Positions 62,188 through 64,000 of a stretch of DNA of 64,000 nucleotides are shown piece by piece. The translations under genes were made by a program, and so were the position numbers. The stretch is from Pseudomonas fluorescens (lineage in GTDB: Bacteria; Pseudomonadota; Gammaproteobacteria; Pseudomonadales; Pseudomonadaceae): contig NZ_LACH01000017.1 of NCBI RefSeq assembly GCF_000968015.1, positions 372,001 through 436,000 on the forward strand, in the 5' to 3' direction. The notes beneath the pieces were generated by a model that saw only the letters and a program-made list of their open reading frames with translations, searched no databases and was not told the origin of the DNA. Numbering within the stretch: the stretch's first letter is position 1; every line of letters begins with the position of its first letter.

Positions 62188-62332
62188 AGTTTGGCAGATC
62201 CTGATGGTTTACCTGCAATTGAGTGGCAGGTTATGCCAAGCAGAAGCATTTTAGAAGCGAACTACGCAACCACCTGCCCTGCCCTTCAGCCCTAGACTGG
62301 CCGTACCGAATCGACAACGAATGGGGTGCAAC

Positions 62333-62962
62333 GTGGCGGGACTCTGGGTGTTTTTCATGGCGCTGGCGGTGGTCTATCTGTTACCGGGCCCGGACATGAT
62401 CCTGTTGTTGCAGACCGGTGCTCGTCAGGGCAAAGGCGCGGCGCTGGCGACTGCGGTGGGTCTGGGTGTTGCCCGGGGATGCCATGTCGCGTTGGCGGCG
62501 CTTGGGTTGGCGGCACTGTTCAAGGCTGCGCCCTGGACGTTCGACGCGGTACGCCTGACCGGGGCCGCCTACCTACTGTGGATCGGCATTCAATGCCTGC
62601 GAACCACAATGCTGCCGAGTTTGAACGGAGCAGACACCACCACCGAGAAACCTCGCTGGCGTGCAGCGATCCAGCGCGGCTTGCTGACTAACCTGCTCAA
62701 CCCCAAAGCGTTGCTGTTCTGCTCGGTGCTGCTGCCGCAGTTCATCGATCCACACGCCGGGCCGGTGCTCGCGCAATTTGCGACCCTGGGCGTGGTGTTG
62801 GTTGGCGTTGGGTTGTTATTCGACAGCGCTTACGCACTGACCGGCGCAGCGCTCGGCCGTTGGCTGCAACGCAGTCCTTCGGCCCAACGCCTGCAGCAGT
62901 GGCTGTTTGGCAGCCTGTTGATCGGCTTCGCCGTGCGGCTGACCTTTGTGCAACAGGCTTAA
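62333..62962 (+). CDS. LysE-family amino-acid exporter
   Basis: A 209-residue inner-membrane protein with six predicted segments. The LysE/RhtB family pattern VYLLPGPDMILLLQTGARQGKGAALATAVGLGVARGCH lies at residues 12-50, and NLLNPKALLFCSVLLPQF near 123 is the second hallmark. I prefer the GTG at 62333, which gives the normal N terminus with GGGGTG just upstream; an ATG at 62321 is also possible. Probably regulated by the divergent Lrp-type gene. The substrate is unknown. It ends three bases from the convergent hypothetical gene. Confidence 0.9.
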   Translation: MAGLWVFFMALAVVYLLPGPDMILLLQTGARQGKGAALATAVGLGVARGCHVALAALGLAALFKAAPWTFDAVRLTGAAYLLWIGIQCLRTTMLPSLNGADTTTEKPRWRAAIQRGLLTNLLNPKALLFCSVLLPQFIDPHAGPVLAQFATLGVVLVGVGLLFDSAYALTGAALGRWLQRSPSAQRLQQWLFGSLLIGFAVRLTFVQQA

Positions 62963-62965
62963 GCC

Positions 62966-64000
62966 TTACCGCGTCTTGCGGCGGCGATTGATCAGCAACA
63001 GCGCTGCTGCCGTGACCGCTATCACACCGCCAATCTGCAACGGTGTTTTGTAGGGCCGCAGCTGCGAACGCACGGCGTCGGTGACTTGGGTCACATAGCG
63101 TTTGTCGGCGCTCTGAAAGTCTGGATCCTGGCATTGATGACCAAAATCGCCGGCCCAGACCACATACGGGCCTTCCTCGACATACCGACGGTAGAAAGCG
63201 CTTTGCTCTTGCAGGCTGGTGCCCCACGACGAAGCCTTGCACAGCACCGAAGCAAACGCCTGACTGCTGTGGGGCAGATGATCAGCGGCCTTGCTCGCCA
63301 GCGCCGTGGCGACAAAACGGTAGTGGAAACGCTCATCAGGTTGCGCCACGGTGGCTTGCTGGCGCTGCACTTCACCCTCGGCCATTAGCGGTCCGACCTT
63401 GAGTTCGGGCGCTTCCAGACTGTAATTGCCACCGAAAGTGGCGTAATCCGGGGACATCTCGTAGCCCAACAACTCCATTCCGCCGAAACGGGCCAGTGTC
63501 GCGGCTTGGTAATAAGCGAATGCCCGTTTGGTCGGCCACCACTTTGATTCAGCGTCGTTGCGCAACTGCCCGTACCACTTGGCCTTCGCCTGCAAGTCGG
63601 CGTTATCGAAGTAGGCTGGCGCTTCGTCATACCGCTCTTCGCGCAGCAAGCGCCGCCCGAGCAAATTGCGCAGTTTTGCCGCCACCGGCAATGGTACGTA
63701 GTTATCACGATCCTGCTGAGTCAGAGGGGGCGGTGCCGGCACTTGAGTGTCGACGTATTGCTTGAGCTCATCGACGGTCAACACGCGCTCGGCGACCGTG
63801 GCAGCGTCGAACCAATAGATATCTTTACTGCGATAAAGCTGATCGAACGCTTGCAGGTAATCCCCGCGTTGCAACGCCAGGATCGCGCTCTCCCCTTCAA
63901 CCCGGCACTTGGGCTGAAGCGTTTCGAAATCCCAGTCTGGTGTGCGCCGCTCACCCCACGACTCGTTCTGCGGGAAGGCCTGGGCAGCCTTGGCATACGC
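62966..64000 (-). CDS. Hypothetical protein with C-terminal membrane anchor, incomplete
   Basis: The frame is open to the window edge, so the start is outside; 344 codons are visible. The soluble part has helical segments resembling tetratricopeptide-type repeats (RLLREERYDEAPAYFDNADLQAKAKWYGQL, with WWPTKRAFAYYQAATLARFGG), and a single membrane helix (IGGVIAVTAAALLLI) precedes a basic RRRKTR end. Three Cys are scattered. I do not recognise a named domain and assign no function. It might belong to an operon outside the window. Confidence 0.7.
   Translation of the reverse strand, partial: AYAKAAQAFPQNESWGERRTPDWDFETLQPKCRVEGESAILALQRGDYLQAFDQLYRSKDIYWFDAATVAERVLTVDELKQYVDTQVPAPPPLTQQDRDNYVPLPVAAKLRNLLGRRLLREERYDEAPAYFDNADLQAKAKWYGQLRNDAESKWWPTKRAFAYYQAATLARFGGMELLGYEMSPDYATFGGNYSLEAPELKVGPLMAEGEVQRQQATVAQPDERFHYRFVATALASKAADHLPHSSQAFASVLCKASSWGTSLQEQSAFYRRYVEEGPYVVWAGDFGHQCQDPDFQSADKRYVTQVTDAVRSQLRPYKTPLQIGGVIAVTAAALLLINRRRKTR

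Overview
The window is about 64 kb of chromosome from a Pseudomonas, most likely of the P. fluorescens group. This rests on GC-rich codon use, gene neighbourhoods that match Pseudomonas (purEK, aspA/ansA, pycAB with its LysR gene, a Zur-type zinc island), and many copies of the REP element containing GGGAGCGAGCTTGCTCGC, most of them as inverted pairs between genes. I saw no rRNA, tRNA, CRISPR, prophage or insertion sequence. The content looks like core genome with a few accessory modules.

Layout. 1-3.5 kb: hexose-6-phosphate epimerase (cut by the window edge), two small envelope proteins, purEK. 3.8-9.5 kb: an aspartate/asparagine block (LysR regulator, aspA, AGCS symporter, asparaginase). 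9.6-13 kb: AraC regulator, acetylpolyamine amidohydrolase, polyamine-binding protein. 13.2-16.6 kb: MocR regulator divergent from paiB and two acetyltransferases. 16.7-19.4 kb: homocysteine S-methyltransferase divergent from an ABC binding protein and permease with no ATPase. 19.6-21.9 kb: autotransporter. 22-26.4 kb: two-subunit pyruvate carboxylase with its LysR gene. 26.7-30.6 kb: HexR-like regulator and a GGDEF/EAL protein. 30.9-39.4 kb: uvrD and mixed housekeeping genes (EamA, Tim44-like, SMI1, CPA2 antiporter, thioesterase, pdxY, DUF3301).

39.4-50.5 kb is a zinc-starvation (Zur) island: two COG0523 GTPases, a DUF1826 protein, two small secreted Cys proteins, an amidase, and a seven-gene operon of folE2, a Zn-type ABC transporter, gamma-carbonic anhydrase, dihydroorotase and a threonyl-tRNA synthetase-like protein with no catalytic core. 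Two Zur-like palindromes lie in its divergent promoters. 50.5-53.8 kb: DUF3617, cardiolipin synthase, cyclopropane fatty-acid synthase. 54-60 kb: a tightly coupled operon of three SPFH/HflK-HflC-like proteins, one with a His-rich N terminus, and a heavy-metal P-type ATPase. A third Zur-like site sits just upstream, so it probably belongs to the same zinc response; its third gene is broken by a 5-bp repeat. 60-64 kb: lipoamide dehydrogenase, Lrp regulator, LysE exporter and an incomplete hypothetical gene.

The most unusual items are the coreless ThrRS-like protein ending the zinc operon, the SPFH/P-type ATPase operon with its (GGTCA)3 frameshift, and an array of DnaA-box-like 12-mers inside the MocR linker.
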